Below are positions 1 to 7,358 of a stretch of 31,301 bases of DNA, in pieces. Position numbers and translations under genes: made by a program. Location: positions 1 through 31,301 of the forward strand of contig DASZMZ010000278.1 in the NCBI GenBank assembly GCA_035551455.1, given 5' to 3'. How positions within the stretch are numbered: the first letter of the stretch is position 1; the number at the start of each line of letters is the position of its first letter. Origin of the DNA: Sulfopaludibacter sp035551455. GTDB lineage: Bacteria; Acidobacteriota; Terriglobia; Bryobacterales; Bryobacteraceae. The notes below the pieces were generated by a model. That model had not been told where the DNA came from and did no database searches. It saw nothing but the letters and a program-made list of their open reading frames with translations.

Positions 1-35
1 CGCCAGTTCCATCCCTTGAGTCCTGATACTCGAAA

Positions 36-64
36 CTGCCATGTGTAGGCCACTCCACTAGAAT
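36..64 (+). promoter_or_regulatory. Likely promoter of the beta-propeller gene, leaderless type
   Basis: A CTGCCA box (36-41, 4 of 6 matches to the -35 consensus) lies 17 nt before TAGAAT (59-64), a good -10 box. Only 6 nt separate the -10 box from the ATG at 71, so transcription would begin at or next to the start codon. No Shine-Dalgarno sequence is present. Calling it a promoter is inference from sequence only. Confidence 0.45.
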
Positions 65-70
65 GTCAAT

Positions 71-1261
71 ATGCTGATTCAAGCGCTTGCCGCGGCGGCC
101 CTCCTCGCAGCCTCGGCTCATGCTCAAACCCCGTGTAGCGGCAGACTGGATTCTCCCGTCTCTACCGTTCCCTTGCCGTCGGCTCCCTTTGGAGTGGTCG
201 TTTCCAGCGACGGCTGCTCGGTCTTCGCGTCCCTGATGAATGCCGGCGGGGGCAAACTCTCCGGCGTCGCCGTGCTCCACCGCACCGGCGGAAAACTCGA
301 CCTCGTCCGCACCGTTCCCACGCCCGAGCCGCTCACCGGCATCGTCCTCACGCACGACGGCAAACTTCTGATTGCCGCCGCGCTCACCCGGATCATCTTC
401 CTGGACGTGGCCTGCCTGGTTTCCGGCTGCTCCAAGCCCATCGCCGGATCGTTCAGCACCGGCGACAAGATGCAGAGCATCTACGTGAACGTCACCGCCG
501 ATGACAAGCTGCTTTTCGTGAGCGAGGAATCCGCCGCCGCCATCACCGTCATCGATCTCGCCCGCGCCCGCAAGAACGGATATCGCGCCGATTCGATCGT
601 GGGAAAAATTCCGGTGGGACGCGCCCCCATCGCCTTGACGTTTTCGCCGGACGGTCGCTGGCTCTATACCACCAGTCAATCGGCAGTGCCCGCTTGGGGA
701 TGGCCGGCGGCCTGCAAACCGGAGAATCAGCAGCGCGGCAGCAACCTGGTGAATCCCGAAGGCGCCGTGGTCGTGATCGACGTCGCGCGGGCCAAATCCG
801 ATCCGGAGAACGCCGTGTCCGGCCGCATCAAAGCCGGATGCAGCCCCGTGCGCATGGCCATCTCACCCTCCGGCGACCGCATCTATGTGACCGCGCGAAA
901 CAACAACGCCGTGGTGGCTTTCGATGCCTCCAAGCTGATTTCCGACCCGGCCGGCGCGCGCTTGGGAATGGCACCGGTGGGCGCCGCGCCGGTGCCCATC
1001 GCCCTGGTGAACAACGGCAAACTCCTGGTGGTCGGCAATTCCAATCGCTTTGCCGGGGGAGGATCGGCGGAGAGTCTCACCGTCCTGGATACCGCGAAAA
1101 TCGGGGCCAGCGGCGGCGCGACGGTTGGAACGCTGCCCGCCGGAGAATTTCCGCGCGAGTTGCGGCTTTCGCCCGATGGACAGACGCTCTACCTCGCCAA
1201 CTTCGGCTCCCATTCGCTGCAGGCGATGGACGTGGCCAGTCTGCCGGGCGCTCAGCGATAG
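71..1261 (+). CDS. Secreted YncE/YVTN-type beta-propeller protein
   Basis: A 396-aa exported protein. Residues 1-18 form a Sec signal peptide ending ASAHA. The rest is built of repeated blades of the type seen in YncE/YVTN and 6-phosphogluconolactonase-like propellers: LTHDGKLLIAA, FSPDGRWLYTT, ISPSGDRIYVT and LSPDGQTLYLANFGS, each a turn followed by a beta strand. Paired cysteines in several loops (for example ACLVSGC) suit an oxidised extracytoplasmic protein. No catalytic motif is obvious, so a ligand-binding or scaffold role is as likely as an enzyme. The start is supported by the signal peptide and by the -10-like box just upstream. Its stop codon directly abuts the stop of the convergent GH28-like gene, with no spacer for a separate terminator. 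The fold is fairly sure; the function is unknown. Confidence 0.85.
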   Translation: MLIQALAAAALLAASAHAQTPCSGRLDSPVSTVPLPSAPFGVVVSSDGCSVFASLMNAGGGKLSGVAVLHRTGGKLDLVRTVPTPEPLTGIVLTHDGKLLIAAALTRIIFLDVACLVSGCSKPIAGSFSTGDKMQSIYVNVTADDKLLFVSEESAAAITVIDLARARKNGYRADSIVGKIPVGRAPIALTFSPDGRWLYTTSQSAVPAWGWPAACKPENQQRGSNLVNPEGAVVVIDVARAKSDPENAVSGRIKAGCSPVRMAISPSGDRIYVTARNNNAVVAFDASKLISDPAGARLGMAPVGAAPVPIALVNNGKLLVVGNSNRFAGGGSAESLTVLDTAKIGASGGATVGTLPAGEFPRELRLSPDGQTLYLANFGSHSLQAMDVASLPGAQR

Positions 1262-2779
1262 TCAGTCCTTCTGGACGGCGATGTGGGCCGACTTGCCTTC
1301 CTGCGATACTCCGGCCGCGTCGCAGCCCGTAACGACGGCCCCCTGCACGTCGATCAGACGGATCGGCGGCTGCGTGGTCGAGGGTTTGGAAACATCGGGC
1401 CGATCGATGCGCAGATTCTTCACGTCTTCGAAGTGGAGCGCCGGCCGCTCATCGGGCTGTCTGGCGTGGATCGTGAGATCTTCCAGCTTCAGTCCGTCGA
1501 CGTGGCGGCAATACAGGCCGTACGCCGGCAAGCGGCCGAACATGCGCGCCTCCGGATAGCTCTTGATCTGCTCCGGGACAGGCGCGGACATCCACGCCGC
1601 CTTCCCCGCCTCCTCGGTATCGATGCGGATGCCGGAGAGTGTCACGTCTTCCACATCGTGGCCCGGAATGCCGGTGATGGACGACGTCAGAATCGCGCCG
1701 GTGGCATGGACGTTTTCGATCATCACGCCGCGCAGTCTGCCATTGCCATTGCGCGCGCCCAGACGGATGAAAATGGGCGTGCGCACGCGCTGCATCCGGA
1801 TGTTCGAGATCACCACGCCGTCCACCCAGCCGCCATCCACCATCTCCAGCGCGATGCCGGCGATCACACGCGCGTTGAGCGGCACATCGTCATTATGGAT
1901 TACCGAATTGCTGAAGCTGATGTTCTCGAAGCCGCCGCGGGTGGCGGTGCCGAACTTCAGGCCGTTGCAACAACTGGTGAGCACGCAGTTGGTGATGGTG
2001 ATGTTGCGCGTGAGCCCCATGCGGCCGTACGGCCCCTCGCTTTTGAGACAGATGCAATCGTCCCCGGTGGCGATGTCGCAATCGCTGATGAAGACGTTGC
2101 GGCAGCAGGTGGGATCGATGCCGTCGGTGTTCGGACCGATCACGGGGTTGCGGATTTTGATGCCGCGAATCACCACCGTGTCGCACTCAATGGGACGCAG
2201 GGTCCAGCCCGAAGAGTTGGCCAGCGTGACATCCTCGATGCGCAGGTTGCGGCAATTGAAAAATTCGACCATGGGCGAGGGACGGTCGGTGGGCTTCCAA
2301 TCGTAGGTGGCGACGTCGCGCCACAGATCCTCCGGCTTGGGCGCGACACGGTTAGCCGGCAGCCAGAAAGCGCGGCCCTGTCCATCGATACGGCCGCTGC
2401 CCGACACCGTCACGTTTTCCGCATCCCGGGCGAAGAGCAGGTGTTTGCCGTTGGCGTCGCCGGTCGCGGGCGGGCCGGGTTCCAGTCGATAGTCGGCCAG
2501 GTCAGTGCTGCCCAGCAGTGTGGCGCCCGCCTCCAGATGGAAAGTCACGTTGCTCTTGAGGACGATGGTGCCGGAAAGGTACGTCCCCGGCGATACATAG
2601 ACGATGCCTCCGCCGGCTTGTGCGCAAGCGTCCACTGCCTTCTGAATGGCGGCGGTGTCCTTGGTCTTCCCGTCGCCTTTTGCGCCGGAATCGCGGACAT
2701 CGAAACTGTGCGTGGCAGCGCGGCCCAGAGGGGCTGCGGCCACGGCGATGGCCAGAAGATCGCGTCGTCTGATATTCAT
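1262..2779 (-). CDS. Exported GH28-like glycoside hydrolase (polygalacturonase family)
   Basis: A 505-aa right-handed beta-helix protein. The N-terminus (MNIRRRDLLAIAVAAAPLG) is a twin-arginine-like signal. Residues 25-75 carry the SGAKGDG...TAAIQKAVDAC entry typical of pectate-lyase/GH28 proteins. The GH28 acidic residues are present: NTDGID at 217-222 and GDD at 239-241. The usual GHG motif is replaced by CNGLKFGT near 271-278, and the RIK motif is not recognisable. A later GIALEMVDGG block is, from memory, shared by a large bacterial GH28-related group. It probably hydrolyses a plant-derived uronide or rhamnose-containing polysaccharide in the periplasm; the substrate cannot be read from sequence. 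It is transcribed divergently from the oxidoreductase gene at 2824, with a 44-bp gap. Confidence 0.87.
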   Translation of the reverse strand: MNIRRRDLLAIAVAAAPLGRAATHSFDVRDSGAKGDGKTKDTAAIQKAVDACAQAGGGIVYVSPGTYLSGTIVLKSNVTFHLEAGATLLGSTDLADYRLEPGPPATGDANGKHLLFARDAENVTVSGSGRIDGQGRAFWLPANRVAPKPEDLWRDVATYDWKPTDRPSPMVEFFNCRNLRIEDVTLANSSGWTLRPIECDTVVIRGIKIRNPVIGPNTDGIDPTCCRNVFISDCDIATGDDCICLKSEGPYGRMGLTRNITITNCVLTSCCNGLKFGTATRGGFENISFSNSVIHNDDVPLNARVIAGIALEMVDGGWVDGVVISNIRMQRVRTPIFIRLGARNGNGRLRGVMIENVHATGAILTSSITGIPGHDVEDVTLSGIRIDTEEAGKAAWMSAPVPEQIKSYPEARMFGRLPAYGLYCRHVDGLKLEDLTIHARQPDERPALHFEDVKNLRIDRPDVSKPSTTQPPIRLIDVQGAVVTGCDAAGVSQEGKSAHIAVQKD

Positions 2780-2823
2780 CGTAAAGTTGAACCTAACAGA
2801 TGGCGGGGAACATCGAAAGCCGT

Positions 2824-3456
2824 ATGAAGATAGGCATCATCGGATCGGGCAATGTGGGCGGAACTTTGGGCACGCGGTGGGCGCAGACCGGCCATACGGT
2901 GACCTTCGGCACACGCAAGCCGGAATCGGCCGAAATGAAGGAGCTCATGGAGCGCGCGGGCACAACGGCACGAGCCGCCAGTTCGTTGGAAGCGGCGCAC
3001 TCCAGCGACGTGCTGTTACTGGCGACGCCATGGGAGGCCACTCGCGAGATTGTGGAGAGCTTGGGCGATTTGACCGGCAAGGTGCTCGTGGACGCGGTGA
3101 ATCCGCTGCTGCCCGACCTCTCCGGCCTGGCAGTGGAGCCAACCACGTCCGCGGGCGAACTAGTGGCCCAATGGGCGCGCGGGGCGCGCGTGGTGAAGTG
3201 CTTCAACACCGTGGGTAAAAACGTGATGGCCAACCCCAAATTCGGCAGCCAGCGTGCCGTAATGTTCTATTGCGGCGATGATGCCGCCGCGAAAGGCACC
3301 GTGACGGAATTGGCCGAGGAACTCGGCTTTGATGCCGTGGATGCAGGTCCGCTAAAGCAAGCTCGCGTGTTGGAGCATTTCGCGATGCTGTGGGTCTCGA
3401 TGGCTTACGTGGCCGGCTTCGGCCACGAGATCGCATTTCAGTTTCTGCGCCGCTAA
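2824..3456 (+). CDS. NADPH-dependent F420 reductase-like oxidoreductase
   Basis: A 210-aa Rossmann protein of the COG2085 type. The N-terminus carries the dinucleotide-binding GSGNVGG turn (GxGxxG, residues 7-12), followed by FGTRKP, which suits NADP(H) recognition at the end of the second strand. VDAVNPLLPD and VVKCFNTVGKNVM are conserved in F420:NADP reductase-like proteins and in predicted dinucleotide-binding enzymes. The F420 specificity is only by family resemblance; many bacterial members act on other substrates. The start at 2824 is preferred because the dinucleotide fold begins immediately there; an in-frame ATG at 2800 would add eight unconserved residues. A diverged copy of codons 140-158 of this gene lies just beyond its stop codon (3461-3516). 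Confidence 0.82.
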   Translation: MKIGIIGSGNVGGTLGTRWAQTGHTVTFGTRKPESAEMKELMERAGTTARAASSLEAAHSSDVLLLATPWEATREIVESLGDLTGKVLVDAVNPLLPDLSGLAVEPTTSAGELVAQWARGARVVKCFNTVGKNVMANPKFGSQRAVMFYCGDDAAAKGTVTELAEELGFDAVDAGPLKQARVLEHFAMLWVSMAYVAGFGHEIAFQFLRR

Positions 3457-3460
3457 GGCC

Positions 3461-3516
3461 TTCGGGAGCCAGCGTGCCCTAATGTTCTATTGCGGCGACG
3501 ATCCCGCCGCGAAACG
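3461..3516 (+). repeat. Diverged partial copy of the preceding gene (gene-tail echo 1)
   Basis: This 56-bp stretch, starting 5 bp after the oxidoreductase stop codon, matches 3241-3296 inside that gene at a constant 220-bp offset, with five substitutions (about 91 percent identity) and no indels. Read in its own frame it still encodes FGSQRALMFYCGDDPAAK, but it is out of frame with the upstream gene. It runs directly into the twin-hairpin element at 3522. It looks like a remnant of a partial duplication, or of recombination with a paralogue. Confidence 0.9.
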
Positions 3517-3521
3517 CGTAA

Positions 3522-3575
3522 GTAGGATAGACGGTCGCCTTTCGCCGTCTGTCCGCCGAGCAAAGCTCGGCTCTT
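3522..3575. repeat. Twin-hairpin intergenic repeat, copy 1
   Basis: There are two adjacent hairpins. The first pairs GGATAGACGG (3525-3534) with CCGTCTGTCC (3545-3554). The second pairs GCCGAGC (3555-3561) with GCTCGGC (3565-3571) around an AAA loop. A second copy lies at 10386-10441, with the same two stems but changed loops. In stem one, the G-C pair here is an A-T pair in the other copy, a compensatory change. It sits between two convergent genes, so it could act as a two-way terminator or be a REP-like mobile repeat. Confidence 0.75.
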
Positions 3576-3601
3576 GCTCCGGCCCTAACCGCATCTCTCC
3601 T

Positions 3602-4810
3602 CTACCCCGTGATCACGCCGCGGCATTCGCCGAAGCCGATGCGCCGATAGCCGGGCGTTTCGCACCAGCCGCGGAGAATCACCTCGTCGCCGTCCTCCAG
3701 AAAAGTGCGGCGCTCTCCGGTGGGAAGTTCGATCGGCTCGGTCCCGCGCCACGTCACCTCCAGAAGGCAGCCGCGATTCTCTTTCGTCGGGCCGGAGACT
3801 GTGCCGCTGCCGATAAGGTCGCCGGGACGTAGATTGCAGCCGTTGGACGAGTGGTGCGCCACCATCTGGCTGAGGCTCCAATAGAGTTGCGCGAAATTGC
3901 CGCGGCTGATCCGCATGGGACCGGCCATGCTCGACGAGCGGAGCCAGACTTCGAGCGTGATCGCGATGGCGTCCGGTGCTGTGGTGGCGAGGTGCGGGAG
4001 CGGCTGAGGATCTCCCGGCGGGCGAGGCTCCAGCGCCCGGCGGAACGGCTCCAGCGCTTCCATAGTGACCAGCCACGGCGAAATGGACGTGGCGAAACTC
4101 TTGGCCAGAAAAGGACCGAGCGGCTGGTATTCCCAAGTCTGCATGTCGCGCGCCGACCAGTCGTTGAGCAGACACAGACCCACGATGTGATCGGCCGCCT
4201 CCGCGATGGGAATGGGCTGGCCGAGCGGATTGCCGGGACCGAGGAAAGCGCCCACTTCAAGTTCGTAGTCTAATCGCCGGCTGAGCGCGTACACCGGCGG
4301 ACCGGCCGGAGACTCGGCAATCTGTCCATGGGGCCGCCGAATCGGCGAGCCGCTCAACACGATCGAAGACGCGCGCCCGTGATAACCCACCGGCAGCCAT
4401 TTGTAATTCGGCAGCAGCGGATGCTCGGGACGAAACATGCTGCCGACGTTGGTGGCATGGTGGATGGAAGCGTAGAAATCCGAATAGTCGCCAATCGGAC
4501 AGGCCACTTCGAACCGCGCGGCGGACATGGGCGAAAGATGCATCTCGACGCCGGGAGTGTGAACGGCCAGATACTGGCTGATCCGCCGCCGCAGTTCGCG
4601 CCGTTTCTCTCGCGGCATCGCCATCACGTCGCGCAGTGCGGCCACGTCGAACACCGCAGTCGCGTCGAGAATCTGGTCGCCAATCGCGACGCCCACGCGG
4701 CCCCCGTTGCATGTGGCGAAGGGAAGATTCTGGATAGGGAAATCGCTGCCGGGCAGGTTGGCGGACTCCACCCAACTCTTCAGCGCGGGATCGTGCGTCT
4801 GGTCGGTCAT
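3602..4810 (-). CDS. fahA: Fumarylacetoacetase
   Basis: A 402-aa protein close to the usual fumarylacetoacetase length. It would hydrolyse 4-fumarylacetoacetate to fumarate and acetoacetate, the last step of tyrosine/homogentisate breakdown, in the cytoplasm. The N-terminal SH3-like domain starts FPIQNLPFATC. The catalytic region has DFYASIHHATNVG (111-123, with the metal Asp, the Tyr and the catalytic His pair region), DYELEVG (181-187, two metal Glu), LLNDWSARD (214-222), LAKSF (235-239, Lys) and GSGTVSGP near the C-terminus, matching the known active-site layout of the family. Its ATG overlaps the stop of the upstream 232-aa gene (ATGA), so the two are translationally coupled. No other tyrosine-pathway gene is in the window. 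Confidence 0.95.
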   Translation of the reverse strand: MTDQTHDPALKSWVESANLPGSDFPIQNLPFATCNGGRVGVAIGDQILDATAVFDVAALRDVMAMPREKRRELRRRISQYLAVHTPGVEMHLSPMSAARFEVACPIGDYSDFYASIHHATNVGSMFRPEHPLLPNYKWLPVGYHGRASSIVLSGSPIRRPHGQIAESPAGPPVYALSRRLDYELEVGAFLGPGNPLGQPIPIAEAADHIVGLCLLNDWSARDMQTWEYQPLGPFLAKSFATSISPWLVTMEALEPFRRALEPRPPGDPQPLPHLATTAPDAIAITLEVWLRSSSMAGPMRISRGNFAQLYWSLSQMVAHHSSNGCNLRPGDLIGSGTVSGPTKENRGCLLEVTWRGTEPIELPTGERRTFLEDGDEVILRGWCETPGYRRIGFGECRGVITG

Positions 4811-5505
4811 GTCAGAAGGTCCAGTGCGCGAAGGTCGGCGAGCGGCTCCTCAAAGGAGCAGGAGCCGAAGCTATGGGCGAACTCGCGGCGGGCTTCGGCG
4901 ATCTGCGCTGTCGTCAACGGACGTCCGCACCACCGCATTTCGTTGTCATGAAATTCAAAATCGCGGGCCGCTTCGTCATCCAGAATGTCCACCAGCAACT
5001 CGCAATCCGCTCCGTGCCACGCGAAGACCGCGGCGGTAAAGACGTTCACGAATCCATGCATGACGGCGCGAATGGGATGGTGCAAGCCGGCAGTGGCCTT
5101 GAAAGGAATGCGGCGCGCCGCGCCTTGGTGCAGGAACTCGGCCACCTGCCGCGACGAGGGAATGGTGTCGCCGCCGGTGCGGATCTTGGCGAAGCCCGAT
5201 TCGATGGAGGCCAGCGGCGCTTCGCAGTAAGTGGGCAGCGAGAGTCGGTGCGTGAGTTTAGTCTCGAACGTCTCAACCTGCGGCGGCAGAGGACCGGGCT
5301 CCTCATCGACCAGCAGGCTGATGCGCCACCCTTCGCCCACCCGCAATTTCGCCAGCGGCAGCACCAGGCGATTCAGCATCCAGGCGTCGCCGCAATGCAG
5401 ATAGGCGGCGTAGTTGGCGCAGGTTTCTTCCAGCGAGAGGGAGGCGGGCGGGTACAGGCCCGCGTAATCGACAATTCCGTTGAGCAGAGTCTCAAGAGCG
5501 GTCAT
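4807..5505 (-). CDS. Conserved-looking protein of unknown function coupled to fumarylacetoacetase
   Basis: I do not recognise a named family for this 232-aa protein. It is soluble, with no signal peptide or membrane segment. It has motif-like blocks that look conserved: VDYAGLYPPA near the N-terminus, KIRTGG mid-protein, PFKATAGLHHP followed by HGFVNVF, and FEEPLADLRALDLL at the C-terminus. The alternating short strands and helices, with K, R and HH near strand ends, would suit a TIM-barrel-like enzyme, but that is a guess. The start at 5505 is chosen over one 39 nt upstream because a -10-like TATTCT box ends 9 nt before it and the extra residues would come from a hairpin. The overlap with fahA suggests a role linked to aromatic amino acid breakdown. 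Confidence 0.75.
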   Translation of the reverse strand: MTALETLLNGIVDYAGLYPPASLSLEETCANYAAYLHCGDAWMLNRLVLPLAKLRVGEGWRISLLVDEEPGPLPPQVETFETKLTHRLSLPTYCEAPLASIESGFAKIRTGGDTIPSSRQVAEFLHQGAARRIPFKATAGLHHPIRAVMHGFVNVFTAAVFAWHGADCELLVDILDDEAARDFEFHDNEMRWCGRPLTTAQIAEARREFAHSFGSCSFEEPLADLRALDLLT

Positions 5506-5514
5506 CGCCGTCCC

Positions 5515-5573
5515 AGAATAACAGCCGGGCTGCAACCCGGCCACTGGACAGAATGTAGCGTTGTTAGTACTAT
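5515..5573. promoter_or_regulatory. Overlapping divergent promoters around a GC-rich hairpin
   Basis: For the rightward gene, TGGACA (5545-5550) and TACTAT (5568-5573) are exactly 17 nt apart; the box ends 9 nt before the ATG at 5583. For the leftward gene, TATTCT (complement of 5515-5520) ends 9 nt before the ATG at 5505. Between them a hairpin pairs GCCGGG (5524-5529) with CCCGGC (5536-5541), next to or over the likely -35 regions. Neither gene has a Shine-Dalgarno sequence. The hairpin position could couple or exclude the two promoters; that is inference. Confidence 0.5.
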
Positions 5574-5582
5574 TTCTTTAGT

Positions 5583-6305
5583 ATGCAGAGAATGGTCTTG
5601 GGAATCCTGCTGGCGAGTTCCGGCTTGCTGGCGCAGCGGCCGTCTTTCGATGTGGCGTCGGTCAAACACAGCCCACCGGCGGCAGGCGACCTCATCAACA
5701 TTAATCTGGGAACGGTGCGGCATGGCGAAGTGACGCTCGGGAATGCGACTCTGGCCGAATGCGTGCGGTTCGCCTATGGGATGGTGAGCGACGATCAGGT
5801 GGCAGCGCCGGACTGGGTGAAGGACCGGGAGTTCCGCTACGATATCGTGGCCAAGTCGGCGCCCGATACCACGCGCGAGCGGTCGCTGGAGATGCTCCAG
5901 ACGCTGCTGGACGAGCGCTTCAAACTGGAGATGCATCGCGAGCCGCGCGTGCTGGCGCATTACGAACTGACTGTGGCCAAGCGTGGCTTGAAGATCAAGC
6001 CGGCGGCGCCGGGCGCCAGCGCCGATCTCCGCTTCGCCAACCTGCCCCTGCGCCGCGTGGCGTCGTCGAATATGCCGATGTTCCGGTTTGTGATGCTGCT
6101 ATCGCGGCAGTTGAAACAGGCGGTGCTGGATAAGACCGGGCTTACCGGCGGCTACGATGTGAATCTGGAATGGACGGAGGAGCAGTCCGGCCAATCCATC
6201 TTCTCGGCCATCCAGGATCAGTTGGGCCTCCGGCTGGAGCCGCATAAGAGCCCGGTCGAGATACTGGTGATCGACAAGGCGGAGAAGGTGCCGGTGGCGA
6301 ATTAA
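5583..6305 (+). CDS. TIGR03435-family soil-associated protein
   Basis: A 240-aa exported protein with a short Sec signal (MVLGILLASSGLLAQ). It has the hallmarks of the TIGR03435 family, which is strongly expanded in Acidobacteria and has no established function. These are FDVASVKHS just after the signal, an LAECVRFAYGM block, LLDERFKLEMHREPRVLAHYEL near residues 108-127, and the C-terminal LDKTGLTGGYDVNLEWT near 180-197. In some genomes these proteins accompany BlaR/MecR-type sensors; none is seen here. The start follows a 17-nt-spaced promoter with almost no leader. Confidence 0.9.
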   Translation: MQRMVLGILLASSGLLAQRPSFDVASVKHSPPAAGDLININLGTVRHGEVTLGNATLAECVRFAYGMVSDDQVAAPDWVKDREFRYDIVAKSAPDTTRERSLEMLQTLLDERFKLEMHREPRVLAHYELTVAKRGLKIKPAAPGASADLRFANLPLRRVASSNMPMFRFVMLLSRQLKQAVLDKTGLTGGYDVNLEWTEEQSGQSIFSAIQDQLGLRLEPHKSPVEILVIDKAEKVPVAN

Positions 6306-6327
6306 CCGCGCCAGAGCCCTCATTTTC

Positions 6328-6732
6328 ATGAGAGCTTATACGTGTGAGAGGAATTCTGGCGCCGTGAGAGTGGATAAATGGTTATGGGCCGCGCGATTTT
6401 ACAAATCACGGTCGCTGGCCACCAAAGCCTGCGAGTTGGGCCGGATTCAGTTGGACGGCCAACCCGCCAAACCCGCGCGCGAAGTGAAAGTGGGCGACCG
6501 CATCGGCATCAAGAACGATAGCGGCGAGTTCCACATCGACGTTCTGGGTCTGAGCGAACTGCGTGGCTCGGCCCCCGTGGCCCAAAAGCTATACCGCGAG
6601 ACGGAGGAAAGCCGGGAAGCGCGTCTCAGAGCCGTCGAAGAACGGAAAGCCATGCCCTACTTCGAATCCCTCACCGGAGGACGCCCCTCCAAACGCGATC
6701 GCCGAGTGATGGACCGGCTGCGCCGCCGTTAA
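6328..6732 (+). CDS. hslR: S4-domain RNA-binding protein, Hsp15-like
   Basis: A 134-aa basic protein. The S4 RNA-binding domain is clear: VDKWLWAARFYKSRSLATKAC, then GRIQLDGQPAKPAREVKVGD, a layout matching Hsp15. In E. coli, Hsp15 binds 50S subunits carrying stalled nascent chains. The C-terminal tail is rich in Arg, Lys and Glu and ends MDRLRRR, which also suits binding to rRNA. An alternative GTG start at 6364 (giving 122 aa and beginning VRVDKWLW) is quite possible, because the first 12 residues here look unconserved and there is no Shine-Dalgarno sequence before 6328. The stop overlaps by 3 nt with the end of the convergent small gene. Confidence 0.85.
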   Translation: MRAYTCERNSGAVRVDKWLWAARFYKSRSLATKACELGRIQLDGQPAKPAREVKVGDRIGIKNDSGEFHIDVLGLSELRGSAPVAQKLYRETEESREARLRAVEERKAMPYFESLTGGRPSKRDRRVMDRLRRR

Positions 6733-6929
6733 CCGCTAACTGCCGTGTTTTGAAAAACTTCGCGGTAAAGGTCGGTGGCCTGCAATTGCGCCGCACGCTC
6801 TTCCAGGGCGCGCAATTCGATCAAGACGGTCTGCCGCGTGGAAGAAAGACCCTCCACATCGCAGCGGGCCACTACCCACAGTAGATGTTCCGCGCGACGA
6901 ACGATGTCGGCTACGTTGCCCCCCTGCAT
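6729..6929 (-). CDS. Small protein of unknown function, possible
   Basis: A 66-aa reading frame, not recognised. Composition is protein-like: a leading hydrophobic-charged helix (ADIVRRAEHLLWVVARCD), then TRQTVLIELRALEERAAQLQATDLYREVF, which would be a long amphipathic helix, possibly a coiled coil. Third codon positions are GC-rich, as in neighbouring genes. A weak AAGG Shine-Dalgarno sequence lies 4 nt before the start. It is divergent from the hyp operon (162 bp apart) and convergent with the Hsp15 gene. An overlapping frame starting at 6954 looks less natural (repetitive Arg/Ser). Confidence 0.5.
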   Translation of the reverse strand: MQGGNVADIVRRAEHLLWVVARCDVEGLSSTRQTVLIELRALEERAAQLQATDLYREVFQNTAVSG

Positions 6930-7091
6930 AATGCCTTATTGTGGCCTGACGCACCTACGGAATTCTATGGGCTTAAAGAGCCATCAAAAAATCGGAACTC
7001 TCTTCTACCTGTACATTTCCGCACCGAGGCAAAGTTCCACAATTGCGGCAGTAAAAGGTCTTAAATTGGGTATACTCAAGGCAGGTGTTCC
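6930..7091 (+). promoter_or_regulatory. Upstream region of the hyp operon with a -10 box
   Basis: This 162-bp gap is AT-richer than the genes around it. TATACT at 7071-7076 is a strong -10 candidate; I see no convincing -35 at the normal distance, so activation by a regulator is plausible. The predicted leader is short (about 8 nt) and contains AGGCAGG before the hypC ATG at 7092. I find no clear regulator site. Confidence 0.4.
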
Positions 7092-7358
7092 ATGTGCCTC
7101 GCCATACCGGGACGGGTGATTGAAGCCGCTCAAGCCGGCGTAAACCGGATCGCGAAAGTTCAATTTGGGGGCGTGACCCGGCAGATCTACCTGGATTTCG
7201 TCCCCGACGCCCACCCCGGCGACTACATCCTCGCCCATGTCGGCTTCGCCATCAGCGTCATCGATCAAGCCGAGGCCGAGCGCACCTTTGCCTTATTGGA
7301 AGAGATCGGCTCCTTCGATTCCGCCGCCTTCGACCCAAACGATCCGGGCCGCCCATGA
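7092..7358 (+). CDS. hypC: Hydrogenase maturation chaperone HypC
   Basis: An 88-aa member of the HypC/HupF family. It begins MCLAIPGRV, with the essential Cys2 that carries the Fe(CN)2CO unit between HypD and the hydrogenase large-subunit precursor. The OB-like core follows (AKVQFGGVTRQIYLDFVPDAHPGDYILAHVG), then a helical tail (QAEAERTFALLEEI), all standard for the family. It is the first gene of a hypC-D-E-A-B operon, and its TGA overlaps the hypD ATG (ATGA), showing translational coupling. Confidence 0.95.
   Translation: MCLAIPGRVIEAAQAGVNRIAKVQFGGVTRQIYLDFVPDAHPGDYILAHVGFAISVIDQAEAERTFALLEEIGSFDSAAFDPNDPGRP

Noticed and set aside
1283..2827. A 514-codon plus-strand frame
   Set aside because: It is a shadow of the GH28-like gene; composition is Ala/Asp/His/Arg-heavy with no family motif.
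3482..3832. A plus-strand frame starting MFYCGDD
   Set aside because: Its start lies in the gene-tail copy, and the rest runs through the hairpin element and antisense to fahA.
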